From Bog-532 sp963742865 (GTDB taxonomy: Bacteria > Actinomycetota > Actinomycetes > Streptosporangiales > Streptosporangiaceae): DNA of 64,000 bases. A model generated the notes under the pieces. That model saw nothing but the letters and a program-made list of their open reading frames with translations, ran no database searches and was not told the origin of the DNA. The stretch covers positions 1-64,000 of the forward strand of contig CAVUNW010000039.1 of NCBI GenBank assembly GCA_963742865.1. The letters run 5' to 3'. Position 1 is the first letter of the stretch; each line of letters begins with the position of its first letter. Shown here in pieces: positions 54,840 to 64,000 of this stretch. Position numbers and translations under genes: made by a program.

Positions 54840-54973
54840 AGCTACTCCCCACCAGACTGGTCCGCCGCACCATGGCCATCTGGCCAGCAGGTACTCGCCC
54901 TTCGCAGGTGCTCGCCTTTCTCTGAGCCCGCACGGCTGGCTCGCCCGTACTCACAACGTTCTCGCGCGTCTCA

Positions 54974-55015
54974 GGGTGATTTGTCACCCCTCCGGAGCAA
55001 ATCTCACCTGGGTGA
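54974..55015. promoter_or_regulatory. Compound array of half-palindromes upstream of LuxR regulator 2
   Basis: GGGTGA (54974-54979), TCACCC (54984-54989) followed at the usual spacing by GAGCAA, then TCACC-TG-GGTGA (55004-55015). Arms match the island motif, but the spacings differ. Within the 365-bp gap 54840-55204, which has no gene. Confidence 0.45.
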
Positions 55016-55128
55016 TTAACTCGCCGCCACCGGAGCAGCACGGCGCAAAACGCCAGAACGCAAGCGCCTCAGGCGACGGTGTGTTTTCGCACGCGAGTCG
55101 AGCATTCATCAAGGAGCCGATCATCAAC

Positions 55129-55145
55129 ATCACCCATCTGGGGTG
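55129..55145. promoter_or_regulatory. Island palindrome copy, exact (TCACCC-ATCTG-GGGTGA)
   Basis: 59 bp upstream of the Rv1733c-family start. The last copy on the right. GATAGAGG about 32 bases downstream may be a -10. Confidence 0.8.
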
Positions 55146-55204
55146 AGGAACGTTCGCGCCGGGCCTGGCCTACGTTGAGATAGAGGATCCGCGGAGGTGG
55201 GCGG

Positions 55205-55777
55205 ATGAGCCAGCGGATGCACCGGTCCAGGATGTTCGGCTGGGACGGCAACCCGGTGCGGCGGCGCATCGACCGCCTCGAGGGCTACATGGTGGCCGGG
55301 CTCATCGGGGTCTTCCTGATCAGTGCGCCGGTGCTGGCGGCGGTGGCAGGTCACCTGACGAGCATCGCGGTCGCCCGGCGGGAATACGCGGAAGCGGGCT
55401 GGCGGCAGGTGTCCGTCACTGTGCAGCGCAGCGCGCCTGGCCAGCAGAACGATTCCCCCGGGCCTGAGAACACAGTCTGGATGCGGGCCCGCTGGGCGGC
55501 GCCGGACGGGAAACAGCGCAGTGGCTGGGTCCCCGTCAGCCCGGGAACGGCGGTCGGCAGCAGCGTGCCCGAGTGGGTCAGCCGGTCCGGCGCCATCACC
55601 CCGCCCCGGGCGCAGCGCGGTGACCTGGAGGGCTGGATTGCTATATCCGAGGTGCTGACGCCGTGCGCGCTGGCTCTGGTGCTGAGCGTGGCCGGCTACG
55701 AGGGAAGGTTGTTCTTCGCCCGCCGTCGCCGCGCGCAGTGGGGTGAGCAGTGCCGTGAGCAGTGCGGTGAACCATAA
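55205..55777 (+). CDS. Rv1733c-family membrane protein
   Basis: 190 residues matching the Rv1733c layout: RMFGWDGNPVRRRIDRLEGY, helix 1 (MVAGLIGVFLISAPVLAAVA), an outer domain with TVWMRARWAAPDGKQRSGWV then PVSPGTAVGSSVPEWV, and a second helix (ALALVLSVAGYEG). In M. tuberculosis Rv1733c is a DosR-regulon antigen induced by hypoxia, with no biochemical function known. ATG 55205 follows GGAGGTGGGCGG. It has an exact palindrome. MscS and GlbO genes follow on the same strand. Confidence 0.85.
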   Translation: MSQRMHRSRMFGWDGNPVRRRIDRLEGYMVAGLIGVFLISAPVLAAVAGHLTSIAVARREYAEAGWRQVSVTVQRSAPGQQNDSPGPENTVWMRARWAAPDGKQRSGWVPVSPGTAVGSSVPEWVSRSGAITPPRAQRGDLEGWIAISEVLTPCALALVLSVAGYEGRLFFARRRRAQWGEQCREQCGEP

Positions 55778-55872
55778 CTGGCCCATCACGGGCGGATGGC
55801 CGGCCACTATAGGGAGGTCCGCGAGCGCCTGAACCGGCTGGGTGGGGCGCTCACTCCGCACGGAAGGATCTC

Positions 55873-57267
55873 GTGTTTCCTCACGCCCACCTCATGGGCC
55901 TTGACCTGGCCCAGGCCCCCGTGACGCTCACCGGTAGCTGCGGGCGCGATCCGGGGATCGCGTGCCGCCTCGTCTGGGACGTATCCCACAGCGGGGCGGC
56001 GGCCCGCCTGACGGCCGTCTACCTGGCCGGCCCGGCCAACCTGGTGCTGAAGCTGGCGTGGCTGGTCTTCCTCGCGCTGGTGGCCCGCGCGCTGGTGCAC
56101 CGCCTCATCAACCGGGTCACGATCCGGGCCGCCGATGCGCCGCTGCACACGCGGCTCCGCCAGGGCACGGGGGTCCGGGTCCGCCACAGGCTGCGGGGAC
56201 GCCGGCGCCGGCGCGAGCGCGCGACCACCGAGACGGCGCTGGCCGAGGCGGATCACGCCGCGCGCGGCACCGCCATCAGCACCGGCACCAGCGCGCTGCC
56301 GGACACGGCCGCGGTGCACGAGGCCGCATCCGAACGGAGGCATCAGCGGGCCCACGCGCTCGGGTCCATCCTCCGCAACGCCTCCTCGGTCACGATCTTC
56401 GCCATCGCCACCGCGATCGGTCTCGGTGACCTGGGCGTGAACCTGGCGCCGGTGCTCGCCAGCGCCGGTGTGGTCGGCATCGCGGTCGGCTTCGGCGCGC
56501 AGAACCTCGTCCGGGACTTCCTGGCCGGCATTTTCATGCTGCTGGAGGACCAGTACGGCGTCGGTGACGTCATCAATATCGGCGACGCGACCGGCACCGT
56601 GGAGGCGGTAAGCCTGCGCACCACGCGGCTGCGCGACGTGAACGGAGTCGTCTGGCATCTCCGCAACGGGGCGCTGGAGAAGGTCGGGAACGAGTCGCAG
56701 GGCTGGGCGCGGGCCGTGGTGGACGTGCCGGTACCGCCCGCCCTGGACATCGCGGACACCCGCCAGTTGATGGAGCAGGAGGCGGGGGGCATGTGGCGGG
56801 AACGGCGGTGGCGGAAGCTGATGCTGGAGAAGCCCGAGGTGTGGGGGGTACAGGACATCTCCATCACGGATAGCCAGGTCGTGATGCGTGTGGCGGCCAA
56901 GACGCTGCCGCTGCGGCAATGGGAGGTGGCCCGCGAACTGCGCGAGCGGGTCAAGTCCGCGCTCGACGCCGGCTCGCCCGGGCCGCTCGAAGCCTGCCCG
57001 AGCCGCGCCCGTCCGGCCCGTAAGGCGCCCCGGGCGGCCGCCGGACGCAACGGCGCGCCAGTGGAGGCGGACGAAGACGCGATGGTCGATGCGGGCCAGG
57101 GCGCAACGGTCAATGGCAAGGGCGCGATGGTGGAGGCGGACGCGATGGTCGATGCGGGCCAGGCCGCGACGGTCAATGGCAAGGGCGCGATGGTGGAGGC
57201 GGAGGAGGACGTGGCGCTGGGGGCAAGGGAGGACCTGGCGGAGCAGCGGCCCCCGGCCGCCCCGTAG
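55873..57267 (+). CDS. Mechanosensitive ion channel (MscS family)
   Basis: 464 residues. A single N-terminal helix (NLVLKLAWLVFLALVARALV) and an arginine-rich linker precede the MscS core: ASAGVVGIAVGFGAQNLVRD, FLAGIFMLLEDQYGVGDVIN and IGDATGTVEAVSLRTTRLRD, followed by the beta-domain and the C-terminal domain (WEVARELRERVKSAL). The last 100 residues contain an in-frame 63-bp duplication (DAMVDAGQ-x-ATVNGKGAMVEA twice). GTG 55873 (GGAAGGA upstream). It would release osmolytes on membrane tension. Downstream of Rv1733c, upstream of glbO. Confidence 0.88.
   Translation: MFPHAHLMGLDLAQAPVTLTGSCGRDPGIACRLVWDVSHSGAAARLTAVYLAGPANLVLKLAWLVFLALVARALVHRLINRVTIRAADAPLHTRLRQGTGVRVRHRLRGRRRRRERATTETALAEADHAARGTAISTGTSALPDTAAVHEAASERRHQRAHALGSILRNASSVTIFAIATAIGLGDLGVNLAPVLASAGVVGIAVGFGAQNLVRDFLAGIFMLLEDQYGVGDVINIGDATGTVEAVSLRTTRLRDVNGVVWHLRNGALEKVGNESQGWARAVVDVPVPPALDIADTRQLMEQEAGGMWRERRWRKLMLEKPEVWGVQDISITDSQVVMRVAAKTLPLRQWEVARELRERVKSALDAGSPGPLEACPSRARPARKAPRAAAGRNGAPVEADEDAMVDAGQGATVNGKGAMVEADAMVDAGQAATVNGKGAMVEAEEDVALGAREDLAEQRPPAAP
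57076..57201 (+). repeat. 63-bp tandem duplication in the MscS tail
   Basis: Two nearly identical units (57076-57138 and 57139-57201), in frame, in the non-conserved C-terminus. Confidence 0.9.
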
Positions 57268-57280
57268 GCTGGGGACCGTC

Positions 57281-57769
57281 ATGGATATTCAGCCAGCCGA
57301 ATCCACCGGACCGGGCAGCGCGACGCGGAACTCGCCGGAGGCCGAACCGGCCGTGGAACCGCGCTCGTTCTTCGAAGCCGTCGGCGGGGAAGAGACCTTC
57401 CGGCGCCTTGTGCACCGCTTCTACGAGCTTGCCGCCGATGATCCGGTGCTGCGGCCGGTATACCCGGCGCAGGACCTGGGGCCCGCCGAGGAGCACCTGC
57501 TGCTCTTCCTCATCCAGTACTGGGGTGGCCCGCAGACCTATAACGAACTGCGCGGCCACCCGCGGCTGCGGATGCGGCACGCGCGGTTCGTGATCGGCGA
57601 GGCCGAACGGGACGCCTGGCTGCGCGACATGCGGATCTCGCTGGATGAGCTTTCGCTGGATGCGGCGCTGGACGCCCAGCTATGGGACTACCTGGTCATG
57701 GCCGCCCACAGCCTCGTCAACCGCCCGACCATGCCAGGCGGGGGCGACCTCGGCCTGACGGAGCGCTGA
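57281..57769 (+). CDS. glbO: Group 2 truncated haemoglobin
   Basis: 162 residues; the globin starts at about residue 29 after a disordered leader. SFFEAVGGEETFRRLVHRFY, DPVLRPVYPAQDLGPAEEHL, QYWGGPQTYNELRGHP and LRMRHARFVIG are TrHbN/O landmarks; the proximal histidine is in RMRHARF, and W in QYWGG is the group 2 signature. ATG 57281 overlaps no strong RBS. GlbO in mycobacteria binds O2 and may deliver it to the terminal oxidase, which would fit the low-oxygen genes of the island. It is 13 bp from the mscS stop, so probably co-transcribed from copy 55129. Confidence 0.92.
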   Translation: MDIQPAESTGPGSATRNSPEAEPAVEPRSFFEAVGGEETFRRLVHRFYELAADDPVLRPVYPAQDLGPAEEHLLLFLIQYWGGPQTYNELRGHPRLRMRHARFVIGEAERDAWLRDMRISLDELSLDAALDAQLWDYLVMAAHSLVNRPTMPGGGDLGLTER

Positions 57770-57803
57770 CCCGGGGACGACCCCCCGGAGGCCTGCTGGC
57801 CGG

Positions 57804-58727
57804 CTAGCTCCTGCGCAGCACCGCGGCCTGTTTCTCCAGCGGGAGGATCTCGGAGCTGAAATCCGGGTACGCGTCAAGCCAGAGCCGCAGTACTTTCTGC
57901 ATGTCCGGCACGACGAGGTTGTCCAGGACGGCGGTGGCAGCCGGGCTCAGCGCCCCGCTCAGCAACGGCAGCGCCGGATAGCGGGCCTGGTGACCGGTGG
58001 CCGCGGGCGGCCCGTCAACGAAGAGGAGATCGATCCCCGTCAGGTCCTCCCAGGCTCGCCTCGCGTACCACGAGTAGGTCTCGCCATCAAGGCTGAAGCT
58101 CTCCAGCGGGGCGTCGCGTACCTCGGCCAGATCGCGGACGTCATGCCTGGCCAGGAGGTCGCGGGTCTTGCCGCCGAAAACCGGGTCGTGATCGAGCGCG
58201 ATGATCCGGCCGTCGATCCCGGACCGCCGCATCGCTAGTGCGAGCCACAGCGTGGACGCACCGCTGCCGCATTCCACGACAAGCGACGGCCGTTCGGTGA
58301 TAACCAGGTCGACCAGCACCAGGAGCAGGTCTGGCGACGCTGCCCAGCCCCGGGTGGCGGGCAGCACGCCGCTGGCTGGCAGCACGGCGGTCAGGTTCTG
58401 CAACGCTTCCAGCTGGCGGAATGCCTGCCTGATCTCGGTCCTGATCTCTTTCTTGATCTCTTTCTCGATGCCGGCTCCGACCCACCGCACGGTGTCGAGT
58501 GTGCGCTCGGATTGGACAGCCAGGTTGCCGATCCGGCTGGCCAGGTCAAGGTTGTGCCTGATCAGCAGGAGCAGGCCGCCAAGCAGCGGCCCCAGCGCCA
58601 TCAGGGCCACCGTCGGCACCGCGCCCGCGCCTGTTGCCAGCCCAAGCCCGAGCGCGCCCGCCAGCCACGCGGTGACCAGCACGGCTACCGTCTCGATGCG
58701 CACGAACCGCCGGACCAGTCGGCGCAT
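57804..58727 (-). CDS. Membrane-anchored class I SAM-dependent methyltransferase
   Basis: 307 residues. Two N-terminal transmembrane helices (TVAVLVTAWLAGALGLGLA and VALMALGPLLGGLLLLI) are followed by a short coiled coil (IEKEIKKEIRTEIRQAF). The methyltransferase domain has the SAM-binding motif LVVECGSGASTLWLALAM and IIALDHDPVFGGKT, then LLFVDGPPAATG. It resembles the O-methyltransferase/class I group used on lipids or glycans; the substrate is unknown. ATG 58727 has AAAGGAG upstream. It is 29 bp after ettA on the same strand but carries no island operator. Confidence 0.82.
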   Translation of the reverse strand: MRRLVRRFVRIETVAVLVTAWLAGALGLGLATGAGAVPTVALMALGPLLGGLLLLIRHNLDLASRIGNLAVQSERTLDTVRWVGAGIEKEIKKEIRTEIRQAFRQLEALQNLTAVLPASGVLPATRGWAASPDLLLVLVDLVITERPSLVVECGSGASTLWLALAMRRSGIDGRIIALDHDPVFGGKTRDLLARHDVRDLAEVRDAPLESFSLDGETYSWYARRAWEDLTGIDLLFVDGPPAATGHQARYPALPLLSGALSPAATAVLDNLVVPDMQKVLRLWLDAYPDFSSEILPLEKQAAVLRRS

Positions 58728-58756
58728 GGCGGACTCCTTTATCCTGCGGCGGCCGG

Positions 58757-60421
<1,665 letters not shown>

Positions 60422-60534
60422 GACATCTAGCGTATTCGGCTCGGCCGGCCATCCGGGCCGCTGGGGCTGGCGGCTTACGCTGCTGTTTACCCGGTAGGCC
60501 CGGTGCCGCCGTCCGCCCGCGGCCGCCCGGCTCC

Positions 60535-60716
60535 CCGTCGGCGTCGGCACGCGGGAGCAGGACGACGAACTCCTCGCCCCCGAACCGGCCTGCGACGTCC
60601 GACCCGCGTACCTGCTGGCGCAGCTCGGCCGCCAGCCCGCGCAGTACGTCGTCCCCGGTCAGGTGCCCGTAGGTGTCGTTGACCCGCTTGAAGTGGTCGA
60701 CGTCGCAGAGCAGTTG
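60535..60716 (-). pseudogene. GGDEF (diguanylate cyclase) fragment
   Basis: On the minus strand the frame reads LLCDVDHFKRVNDTYGHLTG then DDVLRGLAAELRQQVRGSDV, AGRFGGEEFVVLLPRADADG: the metal aspartate, the RVNDTYGH helix and the GGEEF active-site loop of a GGDEF domain. There is no start codon, no N-terminal sensor and no room for the C-terminal end, so it is a remnant of about 60 residues. It fills most of the 420-bp gap between ettA and ssb. Confidence 0.75.
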
Positions 60717-60841
60717 GCTATGGAGAGTGTGGATTCCGTGCGCGGAGTCATCTGGAGCTGACCCCGGCTGCGCAGGCCGGGCTCCGGCGCCCCTGACCGG
60801 ACGCCGGAGCGGCCTTTGCTGCCCGCTGGCCGTCCTGGCGG

Positions 60842-61387
60842 CTAGCCGACGGCGGGCTCAGCCGCGGACTCGTCCAGCTCGTGGTCCAGCTCGGCGATGG
60901 CCTCCTCGTCGAACATCCCGCTGTCGTGGCCGGCGCGGGTGTCACCCGGCTGGCCATCCTCACCCTCCAGGCCGGCCCTGATCGCCTCGCCGTGGGCCAG
61001 CGCGGAGGAGTCCGCCGCCGGGCGCCGGCTCCAGCTGAAATGCGCGGTCCCGCGCGCGAGGTCGTAGCCGATGGTGTCGGCCCACACCTCGACGTCGGAT
61101 CGCTGCTGCCCGTTCCGGTCCTGCCAGGACTTGGTGTGCAGCCTGCCGGCGACGACGATGGGCTGGCCCTTGCGCAGGCAGATCCCCGCGTTGCGGGCCA
61201 GCGACTTGCGGCACCGCACCGAGTAGAACGACAGCTCCCCGTCGCGCCACTCTCCCGTCTCACGGTCAAGCCTGCGGGTGCTCGACCCGATGCGCAGGTT
61301 CGCGACGTCGGTGCCGTCGCTGAACTGATTGACTCTCGGCTCGGTGGCTACGAAGCCGATCAGCGTCACGTATCCGCCCTGACTCAT
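60842..61387 (-). CDS. ssb: Single-stranded DNA-binding protein
   Basis: 181 residues. The OB fold covers residues 1-115: YVTLIGFVATEPRVNQFSDG, ANLRIGSSTRRLDRETGEWR, SFYSVRCRKSLARNAGICLR, KGQPIVVAGRLHTKSW and SDVEVWADTIGYDL. The C-terminal 65 residues are acidic and disordered, but the tip ends EPAVG, not the DDDIPF-type motif that recruits partners, so this looks like an accessory (SsbB-type) rather than the main replicative SSB. ATG 61387 has AGGAGG upstream. Separate from the island. Confidence 0.88.
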   Translation of the reverse strand: MSQGGYVTLIGFVATEPRVNQFSDGTDVANLRIGSSTRRLDRETGEWRDGELSFYSVRCRKSLARNAGICLRKGQPIVVAGRLHTKSWQDRNGQQRSDVEVWADTIGYDLARGTAHFSWSRRPAADSSALAHGEAIRAGLEGEDGQPGDTRAGHDSGMFDEEAIAELDHELDESAAEPAVG

Positions 61388-61592
61388 CTCGATCCTCCTG
61401 CGGTCTGGCGGCATCGCGCCGCCGCGGCCATGGGTCCCCCGGCATCCGTTCGCCGGGCTACGTCCACGGTGGCTGACCGGCAAAGGCCTGCGGGAGACCG
61501 GCCGCGTCCTTGTGGACAGCCGCGGCCGTTATCCCCAGGACGGTGATTCAGGCTTCCGCCCGCAGTTCCGGCAGGGCATAATGCGCCACCGG

Positions 61593-62378
61593 TCAGCGGC
61601 GGGACAGGTGGTCGAGCGCGCTCATCTCCTCGTCGGTCAGCGCGAAGCCGAACACCGCGAAGTTGGACGCGATCCGGTCCGGCTGGGCCGATTTCGGGAT
61701 CACCGGAATGCCATGCTGGATATGCCAGCGCAGCACGACCTGAGCAGGGGTCACCCGGTGCCGTTCGGCGATTTGCGTCAGCACCCGGTCGCGGAGGTTC
61801 GTGTTCTTGAGCGAGCTGTAGCCCTCCACCACGACCCCGCGTTCCCGCATCACCGCGAGCAGCTTCGGGTCGTAGCCGGGCAGGCTCCACGGGATCTGGT
61901 TGACCGCCGGGCGCTCACCGGTGGCGCGGATCAGCTCATCGATCTGCGCGACGTCGTAGTTGCTGACGCCCACGGCCCGGGCCAGGCCCATATCCCGGAT
62001 CGCGATGAATTGCTCCCACACGGGCACCGACGAGCGCCTCGGCGGCCAGTGCACCAGCCACAGGTCAACGTAGCCGGTGCCGAGCGCCCGGAGGCTCGCG
62101 TCGATCGTCGCCCGCTCACGGCCGGCATTCTGCGGCGGGAGCTTGGTCGTGATGAACACCTCGCCGCGGTCGAGGCCGCTGTCGCGGACGGCGCGGCCCA
62201 CCTCCGCCTCGTTCTGGTACATGGTCGCCGTGTCGAGGTGGCGGTACCCGATCTCGAGCGCGTAACGGACGGCCTCGTACGCGCGCGCGCCACGCAGCCG
62301 CCACGTGCCGAAGCCCACCATCGGCATCGTCACCCCGCGGCCCAGGTCCACCCGGGCGTCCGCGCTTGACCCTGTCAT
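61593..62378 (-). CDS. Aldo/keto reductase (2,5-diketogluconate reductase type)
   Basis: 261 residues. VTMPMVGFGTWRL starts the barrel. The tetrad is Asp and Tyr in HLDTATMYQNE, Lys in FITTKLPPQN and His in LWLVHWPP. GIPVIPKSAQPDRIASNF is the NADPH loop. The C-terminus FALTDEEMSALDHL is that of the AKR5-type 2,5-diketo-D-gluconate reductases, though the substrate is not proven. ATG 62378 sits next to a short direct repeat (62380-62407). A different subfamily from the AKR at 6254. Confidence 0.87.
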   Translation of the reverse strand: MTGSSADARVDLGRGVTMPMVGFGTWRLRGARAYEAVRYALEIGYRHLDTATMYQNEAEVGRAVRDSGLDRGEVFITTKLPPQNAGRERATIDASLRALGTGYVDLWLVHWPPRRSSVPVWEQFIAIRDMGLARAVGVSNYDVAQIDELIRATGERPAVNQIPWSLPGYDPKLLAVMRERGVVVEGYSSLKNTNLRDRVLTQIAERHRVTPAQVVLRWHIQHGIPVIPKSAQPDRIASNFAVFGFALTDEEMSALDHLSRR

Positions 62379-62469
62379 GGGTCAATTGCCTCTGTCATAG
62401 GTCAATTGTCCCAGCCGGACAGCGAGGCGCCGGAAACGCGGTGGGCAAGTTCGCGTACGGCTGATACGT

Positions 62470-64000
62470 TCACCGCTCGTGCGGCGAATCTCGGTGGTCG
62501 GTATCTCGGGAGCGGGAAAGTCCACCGTCTCCCGTGCGCTCGCACGTGACCTCGGCCTCCCGCTCATAGAACTCGATGCGCTCTTCCACCAGCCGGGCTG
62601 GGTTCCCCTGGACGAGGGCGAGTTCCGCCGCCGGGTCGCGGCGGTGGCCGGCGGTGACGCCTGGGTCATCGACGGGAACTACAGCGCGGTCCGGCCTCTG
62701 GTCTGGGCGCGCGCGGACACCGTGATCTGGATCGACCTGCCCCGCCTGCTGGTGATGCGGCGGCTCGTCTGGCGCACGCTGCGCCGCGTCGCCCTCCGCG
62801 CCGAACTGTGGAACGGCAACCGGGAACGGTGGGCAAACTTCTTCAGCTGGAACCCGGAGAAGTCGGTCATCTCGTGGGCGTGGACCCGGCACCCGGTCTA
62901 CCGGCAGCGCTACGCCGCGGCGATGCGGGACCCGGGCTACGCCCAGCTCCGCTTCGTGCGGCTGCGGAGCCGCGCCGACATCCGGCGGTTCCTCGCCGGA
63001 GTCAGCCCGGACGCAGCCGCTCTCCCCCTGGATACGTGACCACCGCTCGGCAGGGCCCATTTGGCAGGATCCATTTGGTAAGGCGGCGACCAGCTCGGAT
63101 GGTTCGGCGATGACGTCGACGAGGGCGCCGTTCCGCACCACCGTGATCGGCAGCGGCTTCCCGATCGCCTCCGCGAACATCAGCCGCTGCAGGTCCTGGG
63201 CCGCGGTGACCGGTTTCCCCGCCGCGGACAGCAGCAGGTCGCCCGGCCGCAGCCCGGCGCGCTCGGCGGGACCGCCGGGGACGACCTCCGCCACGCGGAG
63301 CCCGTTGTCGCGGCCGATGCGCTCGCGCCACGGTGCCGCCACCGGCGCGGGCACGGTAACCAGGCCAAGGTAGGCGCGGCGGACGCGGCCGTCGCGCATC
63401 AGCGTGGACACGATCCGGCGCGTGGTGGTGTTGACGGGCACCGCCATGCCCAGCCCGACCCCCGCGACGGCGGTATTGATGCCGACCACCCGGGCGCTGG
63501 CGTCGGCCAGCGCGCCACCGGAGTTGCCGGGGTTGAGCGCGGCGTCGGTCTGGATGACGTCCTCGATGAGGCGCGTCCCGGCCCGGCCGCCGGCGGGCAT
63601 CGACCGGCCCAGCGCGCTGACCACGCCGGCGGTCACCGAACCGGCCAGGCCGAGCGGGTTGCCGACCGCCACGACCAGCTGGCCCACGATCAGATCGTCG
63701 GCCTCCCCGAGCTCGGCAGGCGGCGGGGTGGCGCCAGTCGCGCGGAGCACGGCCAGGTCGGACAGCGGGTCGGCGCCGACCACACGGAACGGCACGTTGG
63801 TCCCGTCCGAGAACGACGCGGTGCCTCCCTGCGCCCGCCCGACGACGTGCGCATTGGTGAGCAGGAAGCCGTCGCCGGTGAAGACAACGCCCGAGCCGAG
63901 GCTCTCACCGGGCGGCCCCCCGCGTCCCCCGCGGGGCACGCGCAGGCTGGCCACCTTGGGCGTGAGCTGCTCGGCCACGCCGGAAACAATGAGCGAATAG
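62470..64000 (-). CDS. HtrA/DegP-like serine protease with PDZ domain, partial, C-terminal end uncertain
   Basis: The frame enters from the right edge. YSLIVSGVAEQLTPKVASLR begins the trypsin-like domain; the catalytic triad is His in LLTNAHVV, Asp in LSDLAVLR and Ser in NPGNSGGAL. A PDZ domain follows (YLGLV, GLRVAEVVPGGPAERAGLRP, GDLLLSAAGKPV). Homology ends near DVIAEPSELVAA (about 63075). The open frame then continues to 62470 antisense to the P-loop kinase, with Arg/Pro/Gly-rich residues of no family. The natural stop was probably lost by a frameshift or lies near 63050. No signal peptide is visible because the N-terminus is outside the window. Confidence 0.8.
   Translation of the reverse strand, partial: YSLIVSGVAEQLTPKVASLRVPRGGRGGPPGESLGSGVVFTGDGFLLTNAHVVGRAQGGTASFSDGTNVPFRVVGADPLSDLAVLRATGATPPPAELGEADDLIVGQLVVAVGNPLGLAGSVTAGVVSALGRSMPAGGRAGTRLIEDVIQTDAALNPGNSGGALADASARVVGINTAVAGVGLGMAVPVNTTTRRIVSTLMRDGRVRRAYLGLVTVPAPVAAPWRERIGRDNGLRVAEVVPGGPAERAGLRPGDLLLSAAGKPVTAAQDLQRLMFAEAIGKPLPITVVRNGALVDVIAEPSELVAALPNGSCQMGPAERWSRIQGESGCVRADSGEEPPDVGAAPQPHEAELGVARVPHRRGVALPVDRVPGPRPRDDRLLRVPAEEVCPPFPVAVPQFGAEGDAAQRAPDEPPHHQQAGQVDPDHGVRARPDQRPDRAVVPVDDPGVTAGHRRDPAAELALVQGNPARLVEERIEFYEREAEVTCERTGDGGLSRSRDTDHRDSPHER
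62479..63039 (+). CDS. P-loop nucleoside/adenylate-type kinase
   Basis: 186 residues. VVGISGAGKSTVSRALARDL is the P-loop; LPLIELDALFHQPGWVPLDE and WVIDGNYSAVRPLVWARADT, then WIDLPRLLVMRRLVWRTLRR, are typical of the small 'DNA topology modulation/FlaR-like' kinases, which are adenylate-kinase relatives of unknown substrate. GTG 62479 is the start, because the P-loop begins at residue 10. The opposite strand carries an unusually long open frame extending the HtrA-like gene; the P-loop gene has recognisable motifs, so it is the real one here. Confidence 0.85.
   Translation: MRRISVVGISGAGKSTVSRALARDLGLPLIELDALFHQPGWVPLDEGEFRRRVAAVAGGDAWVIDGNYSAVRPLVWARADTVIWIDLPRLLVMRRLVWRTLRRVALRAELWNGNRERWANFFSWNPEKSVISWAWTRHPVYRQRYAAAMRDPGYAQLRFVRLRSRADIRRFLAGVSPDAAALPLDT

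Overview
The window is chromosomal DNA of a very GC-rich actinomycete. The evidence is G/C-biased third codon positions throughout, an F420-type luciferase-like oxidoreductase, a DUF3040 protein, an Rv1733c-family protein, a group 2 truncated globin, EttA, two very large LuxR/MalT-like regulators, and the dapA-RNase J pair typical of Actinobacteria. The species cannot be named from the sequence. I see no rRNA, tRNA, IS element, phage gene or CRISPR array.

Layout. 0-11.7 kb is housekeeping or ordinary metabolism: the tail of an HExxH membrane protein, a decayed acyl-CoA dehydrogenase, a dapA-rnj-bdhA operon (minus strand), an F420-type oxidoreductase, an aldo/keto reductase, a FUSC-like membrane protein, an HNH nuclease and a prolyl oligopeptidase. 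11.7-57.8 kb is a stress island of about 40 genes: cytochrome bd oxidase (cydA, broken cydB) and its assembly exporter cydDC, glucoamylase/trehalase-like GH15, GlgX and a GH63-like glucosidase, two DUF202 proteins, a glutamate node (GCS2-type ligase, class II amidotransferase, glutaminase GlsA, glutamate decarboxylase GadB), a cation/proton antiporter, ClC transporter, HdeD, potassium channel, MscS, two GAP-family proteins, sulfatase, DUF2252, DUF6325, DUF1269, SHOCT, RDD, Rv1733c-like and GlbO. 57.8-64 kb is ordinary again: methyltransferase, EttA, a GGDEF remnant, a single-strand binding protein, an aldo/keto reductase, a P-loop kinase and an HtrA-like protease running off the end.

Main discovery. 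Most transcription units of the island are preceded by the same 17-bp palindrome, TCACCC-N5-GGGTGA. Seven copies match both arms exactly, eight more have one mismatch, and a few are degenerate. They lie about 35-130 bp upstream of start codons, often between divergent genes. I found none in the flanking housekeeping segments. This looks like the operator of one regulon combining respiration under low oxygen, acid/ion homeostasis, reserve-carbohydrate breakdown and membrane-stress proteins, a mixture resembling the mycobacterial DosR regulon (Rv1733c homologue) and the enterobacterial acid-resistance set (GadB, glutaminase, HdeD, ClC). Two MalT-like LuxR regulators lie near the two ends of the island (12.3-14.5 and 52.1-54.8 kb) and are candidate regulators, but the DNA-binding protein is not identified.

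Quality warning. Several conserved genes carry single-base frameshifts (rnj, prolyl oligopeptidase, glgX twice, GH63 twice, cydC), and three have large internal deletions (acyl-CoA dehydrogenase, cydB, GMC oxidoreductase). Either the assembly contains indel errors and collapsed stretches, or the locus is decaying. Coordinates of these genes are given as the whole inferred gene.
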